From positions 621,501 through 685,500 of the forward strand of contig JAKOGI010000083.1 in NCBI GenBank assembly GCA_029747015.1: 64,000 nt of DNA, read 5' to 3'. How positions within the stretch are numbered: the stretch's first letter is position 1; the number at the start of each line of letters is the position of its first letter. This DNA comes from Carnegiea gigantea. Its lineage: Eukaryota > Streptophyta > Magnoliopsida > Caryophyllales > Cactaceae. Below are positions 1 to 11,890 of the stretch, in pieces. The notes under the pieces are model-generated. The model did no database searches, was not told the origin of the DNA, and saw only the letters and a program-made list of their open reading frames with translations. Made by a program: the position numbers and the translations under genes.

Positions 1-1654
1 GGATACTAATTTAACGATATCTGATAAGGAAGGTCTAATATTAGTTGGCCAATAGTCATTGTAAACTCATTTGGATCAATACAGGAACCCGTGAAAGTAA
101 AGTTTCAAGGATTTGACATGCTCACAAGAAAGTCGCCTAGGTTTCCACCTATATGCAAGCATCTTACAGATCTTAGTACCCCACAATCCTCCATTGTTGT
201 GCTTGAACTTGTGTACTAGTAATGCTCCTTTGAGTTTGGCATCTCAACCTCACAGAATCACTAATAATACTTCTATAGAGTCCATGCAATATATATATAC
301 TCGAATCACCACTCCCAATTCCTTACCAAAATAAACTGTAATGCATCAACAAGTGCCCTAATTAGTCCAACTCATATAACCATTGTAATTTATTATACTT
401 CTCCAAATATTATTTATCTCCTCAAATCTTATCCATTCTAGGTTTATGACTTCTAGAATTTCTGGTATACAAAAGTAATGACTCCGCCCACATATACGAC
501 ATATCCTCAAACCCTTTTCCTGTAGTTTAATTTCTGTAGATAGTTGTTTTTACCAAAATGAGCAGGCCCAAAGTTGTGGACTGTCACTCTTGCTACTTGA
601 TCAACCCAACATCTAAGTGTCCTTCTTCTCACTCTTTATTTTCTATTTTTCCTTTTATCTAGCCCTTGTTAATCCCAAGGAGCTTACTTACTTAGTCACT
701 TGATGCTCCACAAAGTAAGATCTTCTCCACTTAATTTATTTTGCATAATCTAATGTATTGCATGACCATGAACACTCATGACCTAATCTAACATAATAAG
801 AGAAATTATTTATACCATCCCAAGTCTAAATATCCCCCATCTCTTCATTACTTACTACCTCTATCACCGCAAAACATGCTCTTAGGCTATAATGAATTGT
901 ATGCCCCAAGCAGTCGGTAGCCCACATAATTTCACATATTTTGGAGGCACATTTAATGATAACACCTCCTTGCGTAACACCTTATTTTAACTCATACAAC
1001 GCATATAATATCAAGTAATACCACATAAGCTACTAAATTGCCAACAACAGATTCCTGATACTAAATGATTATTGCAATTCATCTATGACAGTATGATAGA
1101 CTCTCAAACATTCACATTATTGCACTACTGCAATAGTTATTTCATCATGATCCAACCCATGAATATCACTACATGATACATTTCCCTTGTCTAGCAAGTT
1201 AAATGTAGTTTGGTATTATAGAAACCACATGAGAGCTTACGAACTTCACCTTCTTATCATGTCTTACACATCACAATACCAAAACATTCAATATTTCAAT
1301 ATGCCTTAATAAAACCTCTAAATTGAAAACATCTTAGTAACTCAACCAAGCAACCCAAAGCTCCACAAAAATATTGCTATGAGCTTAATAATCCTTGGAA
1401 TACGTGCGTCACCAAGAAGTTAACTAAATGCTTCCTCATTCTACTTTGATAACGATGGAATTCCAAAGACATTATTTGACATCATTGGTCTTGATACCAA
1501 AGGCTAAAGGCCAGGCAAATGTTTTCTAAAACATCCTCACAACGCACGCATACACATGAACTCCGAATCAACATCTCGTTTCACTAGTCAAACACAACTC
1601 ATAGTCATCCCTATAGTAAACCTCGAGCGTCCTATGCTCACAATGGTTCGCAAA
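1..1654 (-). mobile_element. Internal (5'UTR/gag side) sequence of LTR element 1
   Basis: This stretch lies downstream, on the minus strand, of the primer binding site at 1655-1670. By position it should be leader and gag of a Ty3-type retrotransposon that continues beyond the left edge of the window. I recognise no gag motif or any other coding domain, and open frames are short, so the assignment rests on position only. If it is gag, it is heavily decayed. Confidence 0.45.
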
Positions 1655-1670
1655 CCTAGCTCTGATACCA
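1655..1670 (-). promoter_or_regulatory. Primer binding site, initiator Met-tRNA type
   Basis: The minus strand reads TGGTATCAGAGCTAGG. This matches the 3' end complement of plant initiator Met tRNA at all but one base. It lies a few bases inside the LTR that starts near 1673, as expected for minus-strand DNA priming in Ty3/Gypsy elements. Confidence 0.85.
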
Positions 1671-2284
1671 CAACTATAAAGGCCCCAATTCCAATGCCTT
1701 ATTATTCTAGCTTAATTACTTATTTACTGTTGCTTGGTAGCGGAAGTCTTTGAATTGGAGGCATTACTGCCGCCCTAAGTCGGGCAAGGCTATTTAGTTA
1801 TCAGCTCTATGATTTTACTAGAACGATGTCACAATCCTCAAATCCAATCAGACTGAAGGCATCTGCGTCAATTTCAAATTGTAATTTGACCATTACACAT
1901 CCCACAATATAACCGGATTCAGTATCTTCTAACTCTCTCTAACTTAAGCATGCTTACTCAAGTTGTAGACTCAACATAGTCTTTAAGCTCTGTCAAGCCT
2001 TCATATTATGCGAGAATTCACTATGATCATCTAACAGCGTCAAATTGCATGTGCAATAAATTCTTCCTTCACTTCTTACACCCGTCAGCTTGTTAGAGAT
2101 GGGTTCGTCCACTTATCCGTTTCCTAAAACAGAAAACACAAAAACATTCGAAATATGAGCCGAAACTTAGCACGTACATCCCTATGCAGTAAAATAAGTT
2201 TTAACTTTAATTAGTTGGGCACCCGCATTTCAAAACATTTTTTTTTGCAAATAGGAGAGAGAGAATGTATGAGTAAATCTGCTT

Positions 2285-2460
2285 TGCCGTTATTATCTGG
2301 AAGTGGACCCCTGTTCACGTCTGCAGCGATTTTGAGATAGGTGCACACCTCCCAGGTCGATCGGAAAGCCTAAATTACAGCCGCGCGGGTAAATTGAAGA
2401 GGCTTAAGCCCTGATGATTGATAATTGGTGTGGCCACTTGCTTAGGTGACAAAACATTAC
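2285..2460 (-). repeat. Conserved LTR module, copy 1
   Basis: The minus strand carries the ordered landmarks CAATTATCAATCATCAGGGC, TTACCCGCGCGGCTGTA, CCGATCGACCTGGGAGGTGT and GGGGTCCACTTCCAGATAAT. The same order recurs in four other LTRs of the window. Its function is unknown. Confidence 0.8.
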
Positions 2461-2984
2461 ATAAATTGATTCATTGTATAAATATTATATTGATTTTGCA
2501 TAGTTTGGAAACATGTGAGTTTTCGAAGAGTACAGGCAATGTACGTACCTTGCCTTTGAGAATCTCTCTCATTTTAGTGAAAATCGTTTGCTGGTAGCTT
2601 GAAGCGATAGAGGTGGCCATGCTTTTGCTTCAAATATTAAATTTTACGATTAGCATAAGTTAGGAAAATTTTATTAAAAATTTTCTTATTTAAGACATTA
2701 TTTGAAGTCCTTTAGCTCTCCCCTTTTAACTCTTTGCATATTTATTCTTGCTTATTCACTTGATCTCATCTCATCATGTTGCTGTCATTTTCTCTTAAAT
2801 TGATAAAATTTGTTTTACTTAGGTTACGATGGCATAATGTTATAATTCATCTCATTTTAATCATCATCAACATCATGGTTATGGACCACCCTTACCTTTA
2901 TTAAAACTTGTCAACATCATTATTTTTTTGCTATACTTATTAGTAGTGTTGCGATTCGTGGTATCATTGTTATTGCTGTTGACC

Positions 2985-3019
<35 letters not shown>

Positions 3020-3090
3020 ATTATTATCATCATCATTATTGTTGTTGTTGTTGTTGTTGTCGCTGTTGTTGTTGTTGTCGTCGTCTTATC
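2985..3090. repeat. (TTG)n microsatellite, impure
   Basis: Long runs of TTG interrupted by a TTA/TCA block lie inside the LTR at 1673-5335. Frames through it give poly-Leu or poly-Thr and are not genes. Confidence 0.95.
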
Positions 3091-4897
3091 CCCCACCAAT
3101 AGTTGCATCATTGGTAATCATCGTTATTATTTAGATTAATTGGTTGCGATATGGTCTAAGGGGATGCTAGGCGCTTGCTTCCGGGCCCGAGTCGAAAGGT
3201 ACTCGCTTTGTTCTCCTACTAGTCCCAATCATACAAGTGTTCATTAGTTCTCCCATGCATAACTAGATTAACATTTGACCCGAGTACCACAATTCCAGCT
3301 TTGCAAATGTTCTAGTTATACCAATCGACCCAAAAATATTCAGCTTATTTAAGCGGCCAAATAATTATCAAGATGTCACTAAAAAAAGTCTACTCTAAAT
3401 TCTTTCCCTCTCATTCTTAATTGTAAACCACCCAAAGTATTAGCTAAACGTCTCCCCTTTAATAACCCAATCTTAGAATCTCACTAACTTCATACTTAGT
3501 TCGTGATTTTCAAATATTCCAAATCGCTACATCTCCCTCCATTCACTTCTCCACCATCCTCACTTGGAAATTAAATCTTGTCATATACAACAACATAAAC
3601 ATGTACTTATATTTCTTTGTTTTCATTTGATTGTTACCAAGGATTTGCTTTAACACTATTAAAGCAACCCAATTAAAATTTTAACTTCATCAACCCATCA
3701 TGGTTTTCACTTTGACCTCATTCTACTATGCACTAAAATCATCTCAACATCCTCAAAATAATATGATTAAGCCCAATATTTACACCAAACATCACTCCCT
3801 TAATACCATGTTCATCCAAACACTCCTACTTCAACATAATTAACCAAATCTTTACACAAGCATTCCAAGCCCTAGTCACCATATTTATAGCAAAACATAT
3901 GCCTCCAACCCATATATAGCACATTGACTTCATTCAAATATTAGTTAAAATTGATCTAAACCCAATTAAAGCAACATAGCAAGCTAATTTTTCATCCTAA
4001 TCACAAGCCTCATCACCAACCCATGATTAAAACATCATCGACATAACCCACATATATTTAATCCACAAATTTCCTTCAATTATTCAGGAAACTAATCTAA
4101 ATATCATCAAATCATCATAATCAAACTAAAATTCAATCATAATATCTAAAGCCTCACTCCTCACACTTCCTCTTAATTCCTCCCAATAAGCAACTCAATC
4201 CAAACCTTCAAACTCATTCAAGAAATTGATAAAATCATACATACTAAAGCTAATTATACCATTTATTACAAAAATTTAGATACAAAATATCAAAAATTGA
4301 ATTAAGGAGAGTTAGGGTTTCACCTTTCAACCCACTCAAACACACACCGAGGAGTTGAAGAAGAAGGTGGATGGGACGACAGGCTGCATAGAGGAATCCG
4401 ATGAGGTTGGGCGCTGGAAACCGGCAAGGTGGCCGGTGCACGGTGGTGGATGGCAGCAGGTGCAGCTGTCGAAAACAGAGCAGGGGCAGTGAGGGGGGGT
4501 CGGGCCTGTTCTGGTTCGTGGGGAATCAAGGGGTTGGGGTTTTGGGTTTATTTCTTGTTTTGTTTTGATTTGTTTGGGTGAAATGGTTCATTTTAAATTT
4601 AGTTAATTTTTTTCCTTTTTTTCTTTCTTCCTTTTATTTCTTGACACATGACCCCTTTTTCTAGATTTTTTTTTTTTCATCTTTATCCAACTCCTTTTAT
4701 TTATTTTTTATTTCATTCATTATATATATACATATATAGAAAATGGAAGTAATAGGTTTGGCTAAAATTAATAAATAAAGTGATACATTTGTTAGGTGGA
4801 AAATTTTGGGTAAAACATTTTCATTTTTGGTTAATAATCAACTCTTTTTATATACATAACTCACATTATTATTATTACATTATTACTATATTTGTTC

Positions 4898-4900
<3 letters not shown>

Positions 4901-4985
<85 letters not shown>

Positions 4986-4991
4986 TCTTCT
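4901..4991. repeat. Compound (TTA)n(CTA)n(CTT)n microsatellite
   Basis: TTA units pass directly into CTA units and then CTT units, inside the LTR at 1673-5335. The sharp unit switches suggest successive expansions after point mutations. Confidence 0.95.
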
Positions 4992-5140
4992 TTACAAATT
5001 AGCCCATTGATAATTTAGGGTAATTTTTAAATTCTGCGGGCATTCAAATATTTATTAGCACTTGAATGAATTATTTAGGAGCATAACGAGGTCTATTTTG
5101 AAGCTACGTTGTCGTTTCAATCTGCAATGTCAAATATGTA

Positions 5141-5248
<108 letters not shown>

Positions 5249-5335
5249 AAATTGAAATGCAGCGCCCAACTTGCTTAATTTATAATTAGGATAATTTAAG
5301 ATAATTAACGTGAATCTTAGTTTCGGGCCATTACA

Positions 5336-7206
5336 GACTAGCTTTCATCCTATCTTAACGTACTCGGGAGAAAGGAAGTAAAGGTTCATTGCTTCATCGA
5401 CTGCTGGGATTGAGGTAGGTCCTAAGGGTTAAATCAAAGAAAATTAGCTAGTTTACTTTTCATTGTATTCTATTATTTTTCTTATTTTTGTTTCATCCTC
5501 TTATAAAATGGCTTGTTAATAAGTGGCCACCAAAAATGTTCTTCGTGCTTTGCATGGAATTGAAAAATAAAAGCTTTAACACAGTCGTTTCCACTATTTA
5601 TTGGACCGTGTCATCACCTCGGAATCCATTTTAATAGTTCATATCTATAAAGTCATTTCTCTAATTCCTAATCAAGAATCTCAAGAAGCATAATCCTATA
5701 GGGGGCCAAAAAAAAAAAAAAACACCCTTCCTCTTCTTGAAAGTCAAAAAGTATATCCCTTACTTGCCCCTTTGGTTTTAAAGATTTGGTTGAAAGAAGG
5801 AATTAAATATTTTCTATAGAATCATAGCTTTGTACATTTTCTTTGAAAATACACTAGCAACTCTATAAAGTTAGAGCATTATTTCAACGTACCACACTTC
5901 ACCACAGAACCACCACTGTAGTAAAAGCTAGCCAACCTAACTCACCCCCTTGAAAGAGGTCGGCCACAGGGGGAAAAACGGAACCAGCTCTAGTTTCGAG
6001 GATGACAGCTGTCATCGCCGATGGCACTTTCACTTAGTCACTTGTTGGTTAATTTGGCAAACAACTAACCTAAGGAAAGCAATAAATGTAACTAAACATG
6101 ATTGATTAAACTAAGTACTCACTAATCTTAATCTAAGCATGACTAATTTAACTACTCTAAACCAAAATAAACAAATCAACACAAAACTTGATTCTAACAA
6201 ATGCACCAAATGTAAGTAAGAAAAAGTACAAATTAACCAAAAGGAGGGGGGAGAGAGACAGGTTACCTTAGAAGCTTGACATCCATGTCAGAGCAAAAGA
6301 GGAGAAATTTGTGGTCATGCTGTTAATCTAATCTGCTATCAACTTCTCTTATACTCTATAAATTACTCTTAAACTAAGTCATTGCTTAATTAAAAACTCA
6401 AACTTTGAACATGGATTTTAATACCCTAGGTAAAAATTTGCATGCTTAAAGAAGAGATTAAGAGATTGGAGTAGGAGAGCAAAATAAAGAAAATTATAAA
6501 TCGAAAAACTTGAATTTCAAAGCATCAACAAAACTAGGTCAACAAACTTAAGCATGACAACCATTAAAGAAGAGAAAAACATAGAGATAAAATTAAAGAA
6601 TCAAGTAAGAAATTGCAAATGACAAAGAAGATTAAAGTAAAGCAAGAAAGACTAAAGTTTGGACTAACTGAAATTAAGTGAATGTGTCCAACCCAAGAGA
6701 GAAATTAAGCTGACCCTAGACTAATTCTAATGTAAAATCCTACTTAACGTCACAAATAGGACAAGAAAGGATTTCTGTAGGCATGGCATGCAGTATTAAG
6801 GGTGGCACGAGTGTGCAACCTACCCGTGCCATCATGTTGTTCTTTTTTTCTTTCTTGTTTATTCTATAATTTTTGTGAGTGGTTTACTCAATTGTGCTTA
6901 AACATGATCCTAGGTTGTTGTCTAAGGTTAACTTGGGTTCTTGTTCCTAACTTTCAGCCTTATTTAACAATAACTGCTAGCTAAAATCTAGGTGAAATGA
7001 GGTATAAAATTTTCATATTTCGAACTCAAACACTGCCTACCAATGGGCTTGGTTTGGCATCGCTGGGTCCTGGTGGCAATAAAATTTCTACCTCATAGGT
7101 TCTTTTCTGGTGATATCCCAGGCCTAGTGACATGCCATTGGACTTTAGCCTGATCTAGGTGAAATGCCTTAACTTGGGGGGCATTGATTGCAAGCAGTGA
7201 GTCACC
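5336..7206. other. Intergenic sequence, no gene recognised
   Basis: AT-rich sequence outside the LTR. I find no open frame with recognisable domains and no transposon ends I can defend. There is a short poly-A run near 5708. Confidence 0.6.
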
Positions 7207-7483
7207 TAGAGCTGGTAAAAAGTTGTCCAATCTGAATACCCGAATTTGTCTGACCCGAAAAAAATCGGGTACGGTCATGAATTTTTCATCCGAATTTTGA
7301 ATCCGGACACACCCTTTTTTATATTTCTATTATCCGAACTCGATTTTGACTCAAATTCAGCCTTATCTAAATTATCCGATCCGGAAAAAACCGGGTGTTG
7401 GACATTAATTTCTTATCCGAATTTTGATATTGTCCGATTTGTCCGATCCGAATTCGACCCGAACCCGAATTTTGATAGCCCTT
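7207..7483. mobile_element. hAT-type MITE, 277 bp
   Basis: The ends are imperfect inverted repeats: TAGAGCTGGTAAAA at the left and TTTTGATAGCCCTT at the right. They are flanked by an 8 bp target duplication, GAGTCACC (7199-7206) and GAGTCAAC (7484-7491), with one mismatch. The interior is rich in CCGAA/TCCGA and ATCCGAATT words typical of this class of low-complexity plant hAT MITEs. There is no coding capacity. Eight-base duplications are a known hAT property. Confidence 0.8.
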
Positions 7484-10380
7484 GAGTCAACCCATTAGTC
7501 TTACCCTTGCTACTACAGTCACGAGGTCTTGGCTTCGAGCCCCTGCACTCATAATTTCCACTTCAAGCACATTTTTTGCCCATCCAATTTTTTGCATTTC
7601 TAAATTTTTAAACAGAAGAGAGTGAGAAAATATTTTAAACATAATTATTATAATCATTTTATTATGAGAAATAGCTTCAAGGACCTTGGAAATCTATTGT
7701 TCAACCATCGGTGAAGGAAAGTAGGTATCATCTATGCACATAAGCAGCAGGATGTGGTCAATCTAAGTGTGAGGACACTTTAGTGTGTCTGCACTCTCCC
7801 TTAATTCATGTCTCAAGTTCTAAGGCCCTGTTCTTTTCTGCAACTGGAAAACTTACAATTTACAATTCCTTATAACTATTTATAGCTTCTGACAGTTCCT
7901 AAGAGCTTTAACTAAATTCTTATACCTTCTTACATCTCATTACAGCTTAAAACTCCTTATATATTTTTAGTGATATTCAACTTGTTATTTATTTTTTTCT
8001 TATATTTGTGGAAATATGTATATATTTTTTATATACTACCAATATAAAAAAATCTTAAATCTTTTTTTTTTTACGATCATATTTGTATAAACATAAAAAT
8101 AGAACTTAACGATGTTATTATAGAGAAAATAAACCAACATGTTTTAAAGTTATAATGCAAAAATTGCATTTACATTTAAGTTTACGTGAATCATAGTTAA
8201 ATTGTAAGTTATGAAAGCATCATTGTACAATTGAACATTAGGTTGAAATTCAAAATGTTTAATTTAAATAGGATTTCATTCTTAGGGTTATATTTAATTT
8301 TGTTGAGAAAATGTGTTAGTTTCTAAATTTTCTTGTAGGGATGTGAAATTAATGTTAATACTAAAAAAATACCTCAAGTGCTGAACACATTTGGTTCTAC
8401 ATGTTTGTCAGCTTAAATTTATTTTATTGTTATTTAACTCATTTATTTAAATGTTTATTTTCATTAATTATGTTATTTTAATATTATTTTTTATCATCCG
8501 AAAATGATAATTATAGAAAAATAACATATTTTCTATAATGTTAAAATGCAATGTGTTTAGTGATGTTATAAAATTTATTTCATAAATACCAATGATACAT
8601 GTAATTTAATTTCATGAAATAATTTTTTCCCACAATTCATATATTAAAGACCAACATATATAAAAATGTTACTATAAAACTTTTTTATAATTCAAGAACT
8701 CCTTATATCTATCTTTATACCTTCTTATAGCTCATTACATTTTCTTGCAACCTCTTATATCTTCTCACACGCTATTTATAGTTCTTATAGCTCCTTACAG
8801 CTCCTTACACCTCCTTACATTTTCTCACAATTTACACCTCCTTACATCTTCTTGAATATTATTTTTCCACTGTGGCCAACATCCAACTAACAAATAGTTG
8901 ACGTTACTGTCGTTGCATGGTTGCAGTTTGCCATGTTGAATTTTGTTAGCAGTTGCATTGATGCAATTGGGTTGGTTGATAAATATGTCATCTTCACATT
9001 GTTTGATTTGCAATCCTATAGCGGCGTACTGCTCAACTCAAGGTTTCACAGAAGGTGTCAAATGTTTCAGCTCAGGATTTGATCCAGGCTTCTTTTGGGG
9101 CCTTGTAAAGCTTTCACCGCTGTGTAAGGAAGCCTGCAAGATGTGCTCTTAGAAGAGAAAAAATTACACCCCTTTGAGAGCCTCTAATGTCCCAATTAGA
9201 GACGGAAACCTATAGGACAAATTACAAGAAAAATTATAGAATATAGTTTGTGATAGCTTACATTGGCTTACGTTTAGATTCTTCCCATTACTTCTTTATG
9301 TTGAGGTTTTCAAGTGGTTCTCTTAAAGGAATTTAATGGGGATTCCAAATCAATTAATATAGATTTTATTATTTGTCCCTTCAGATCTTTTGCCTTTAGA
9401 TGGAGATTCCATCTAAACCTTATTTAAATCTCCTTCCCTTAGGGGCATGTCATGCGTAAATGTATGATACTCAAAGCATTTGGGCTAGGTTTATACCAGG
9501 CTTCTTGTTTGGGCTTAGGTCCAATTTTCAATGTCGGTAGCTTTGGTTAGTCTTATTGCCTATTTTACCTCAGGCTTTTATCAAGTTTTGACCCCAATGT
9601 CCATGTATGATTTTACATATTTGAATCAAGCATGTATTTAAGCCCTCGAAATGCGAAGGGGTTGTGCTTGAGGAGACAAGTTGACATATAATACTTATTA
9701 TCACTGGTCATTGGCATATTTAGTGTTCTAGGCATTATATCTAGGTAATGTTGGTTGAAAAAGAGATTGTTTCTTTATAAAATGATTTTTTTAATTTTCC
9801 ATCATTCATTGAAGTAATAGGATGGAAATTATTTTTCAAAGGAAATCATGACACCCTAATGGAGGAAAATGATTTTCATTTGAGAAGAGCAGAAGATGAT
9901 TTAACCATAGTTAAGGAGCAAAATTAATGTTGACAATTTGAACTAAAACCTGGCTATCCGATGAGAGAACTGCAAAGAAGCTCAAATCTCAGCTTTAAGC
10001 ACATAATTTTATAATTTTGTCTATATTTATCTCCACAATGAGAATTCAATTAGACATTTTTTATCACTCAAACAATTCAATTGATATTTTTGCCACTAAA
10101 ACAAATTCAATGGTTTGGATCGAAACCTGATTATACAATAGGAAGCTTAAACGAAGATAAAATCTAAAATTGGGGCGCAAAATTCTTTTATTTGGTTAAT
10201 ATTCATCTCTGTTGCAATAATTCAAATAATACAATTGATATTTTGCGCCACCAAAGCAACTTCAATTATTTGAATAGAAACTTGATTATTCGATAAAAAA
10301 AATTTTAAAAAGCTCAAATCTAACATTTGAGCACAAAATTCTTTCATGCGGTTAATATTTATCTCTACTATGATAATTCA
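7484..10380. other. Intergenic sequence with repeat blocks
   Basis: No gene recognised. The stretch from about 7820 to 8860 is bounded by blocks of degenerate CTTATA/CTCCTTACA words around a very AT-rich centre and starts GGCCCTGTTCTTTTCTGC, which looks like a transposon end. I could not find a matching inverted end. The rest is unremarkable AT-rich sequence. Confidence 0.5.
8690..8860 (+). repeat. Degenerate tandem CTCCTTACA-type repeats
   Basis: Units such as AGCTCCTTAC, ACCTCCTTAC and TCTTCTTATA recur about every ten bases. A second, sparser block of the same words in the same orientation lies at 7850-7975. The paired blocks around an AT-rich core resemble subterminal repeats of a non-autonomous DNA transposon. 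The superfamily is not determined. Confidence 0.6.
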
Positions 10381-10875
10381 ATGAAGACTTCATGTGAAAA
10401 TCCATTTTCATTGAAAAATTGTCCAGCAACCAGATGCTATCGAAGTATTACAGAGAAACTACAATGGCTTGTTTCCCTGAAGAGAACATCTTTTTGCTTT
10501 CATGCCACAGCAGAAAGGTACACATACGTCCAGGGAGCAGGAAGCATGGGCCAATATAGCTGGAAGGGTCCAATCAAGGAATGTACAAGACAGCTCTACA
10601 ACAAATGGCAAGACTTAGGGACCTGCCAATATGGAGATCACTGTCAATTGCTCATGGCATTCTAGAGCTCCACCGTCTGACCCATCGCCCTTACTACTAG
10701 ACCTACGTTTGCCGCATGATCCTTGCCTTCATGGACCCCGCAGCACTTCTGTCATGCTCTCACTGAGCACCAGAAGCTCAGGTTTCCATTAACGCTGGAC
10801 TGGGCATTTGCCAAGTCTTCAAATTCAGAACTTGCTATTGATGAATTGCACAATGAGACATTGGAGTGTAATTAA
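10381..10875 (+). pseudogene. Tandem CCCH zinc-finger protein pseudogene
   Basis: The frame entering from about 10381 ends in LYNKWQDLGTCQYGDHCQ, the first finger of plant two-finger C3H proteins of the TTP-like type (C-x8-C-x5-C-x3-H). Its first Cys is Tyr here (10597-10599). A one-base loss near 10646-10650 breaks the frame at the FAHG tail of the finger. The next frame holds HGILELHR, an in-frame TAG at 10698-10700, then VCRM, the start of finger two. A further deletion and frameshift precede CLHGPR and FCHALTEHQKL. Intact relatives bind AU-rich RNA or act in RNA metabolism. Several independent lesions make this a dead copy. A short A run follows the terminal TAA near 10875, which might be a retrocopy tail, but it is too short to be sure. 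No intron is visible. Confidence 0.82.
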
Positions 10876-11156
10876 AAAAAAAAATTATCATTGCTATACT
10901 TTACAGTGACAATAACCACTGTAAGAATACTAAGCTTTAATAGGTGTTCAAGGTATAGCATTAGGGGTGAGTACAAGCATACTGTGAATAACTAGTTAGA
11001 CACTAAAGATGCCTGAGAGTAAAGTTACACTTTAATGTGTTCCAAAATTGTCAATATAGACGACAGCACAATCCCAATCACATAACAAGATTTAAGTTTC
11101 CCATTCCAAGGGCCAAAAATACCAGTTCAACAGCATTTCTTGCACAGACTTCAATA

Positions 11157-11884
11157 TTAGTTCTTCCTCAAGTCTTCAATGAGTGCAAGTACCTCATTCC
11201 GGAAAGTCATCTCAACAGAAGTGTCAACACGCCTCTGGACAACAGAAAACCAGTCAGCATCCTTTCCACTCTTCACAGAGGAGTAGCATTCACAGACTGC
11301 CTTAGCAATAGCCATGACGTATAGGCCACAATCGTACCCATTTGTCTGCTGTGGTGCATTGGACTCCTCAAACAAAGGTTCAGCAATGGTGGGCTCACAC
11401 TTAGAAGCTGGTCTAGCCACATTCTTTTTCTTAGCTTTAGCCTTTAGTGAAGAGGACATCAAGGTTGATGGAACAGGGGCTTTTCCCATGAATTCTTTCA
11501 CAGAATCGTATAGTTTTAAAGCATGGTCGTAATTAGGTGAAGAAAAGAATTCTTACTTCTGTCATAAATAAGGATGCTCCAATGTGTTCCACTCTCACCC
11601 CCACCAAGATCGTCACAGTCATTAACAGTAAACACAACGAGGCGCCTGCTTGGGAATACGAGAGGTTCCACAGCAGCTTTGCAGCTATCCCCATCACAAT
11701 TTGCCAACCAAAATGATATAGAAGGAGGTAGAAAGAGAACATCCTTACGACCACACAGAGATGATAGATAACTGAAGTAAAATCCAATTATTTGATCATT
11801 TAAATAGCAGGGACCTTCCAAGACATCCAAATCTGAGGCTCTAAGGACAATGTCTTTATACTTCAGAACTTCTTTGTCTCCCAT
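11157..11884 (-). pseudogene. NEDD8-specific protease (NEDP1/DEN1-like), frame-broken
   Basis: The frame from ATG at 11884 matches the plant DEN1/NEDP1 family (C48 Ulp1-like cysteine proteases), which process the NEDD8/RUB1 precursor and remove NEDD8 from non-cullin targets. Visible features are LNDQIIGFY near residue 28, PPSISFWL near 53, and the catalytic HWS at residue 101. The frame stops shortly after FLH (residue 116), exactly where relatives carry the HDS-type segment with the catalytic Asp. The other frame resumes with HALKLYDSVKEFMG and holds the oxyanion Gln region (PQQTNGYDCG) and the catalytic Cys (11328-11330), ending at TAA 11157-11159. A deletion of roughly ten to twenty bases near 11537-11549 explains both the lost Asp and the frameshift. 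No plausible intron repairs it: a GTAAGA donor-like word exists nearby, but its nearest acceptor would give an intron of about 60 bases and remove conserved codons. Either a pseudogene or a sequencing/assembly error. Confidence 0.82.
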
Positions 11885-11890
11885 TTGGTT

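Noticed and set aside
2920..3134. Open frames of poly-Leu/poly-Thr on both strands
   Set aside because: They arise from the TTG/TTA microsatellite in an LTR; no normal protein composition and no family match.
4780..5010. Frame with a long poly-Leu tail
   Set aside because: The tail is the TTA/CTA/CTT microsatellite; the remainder has no recognisable domain.
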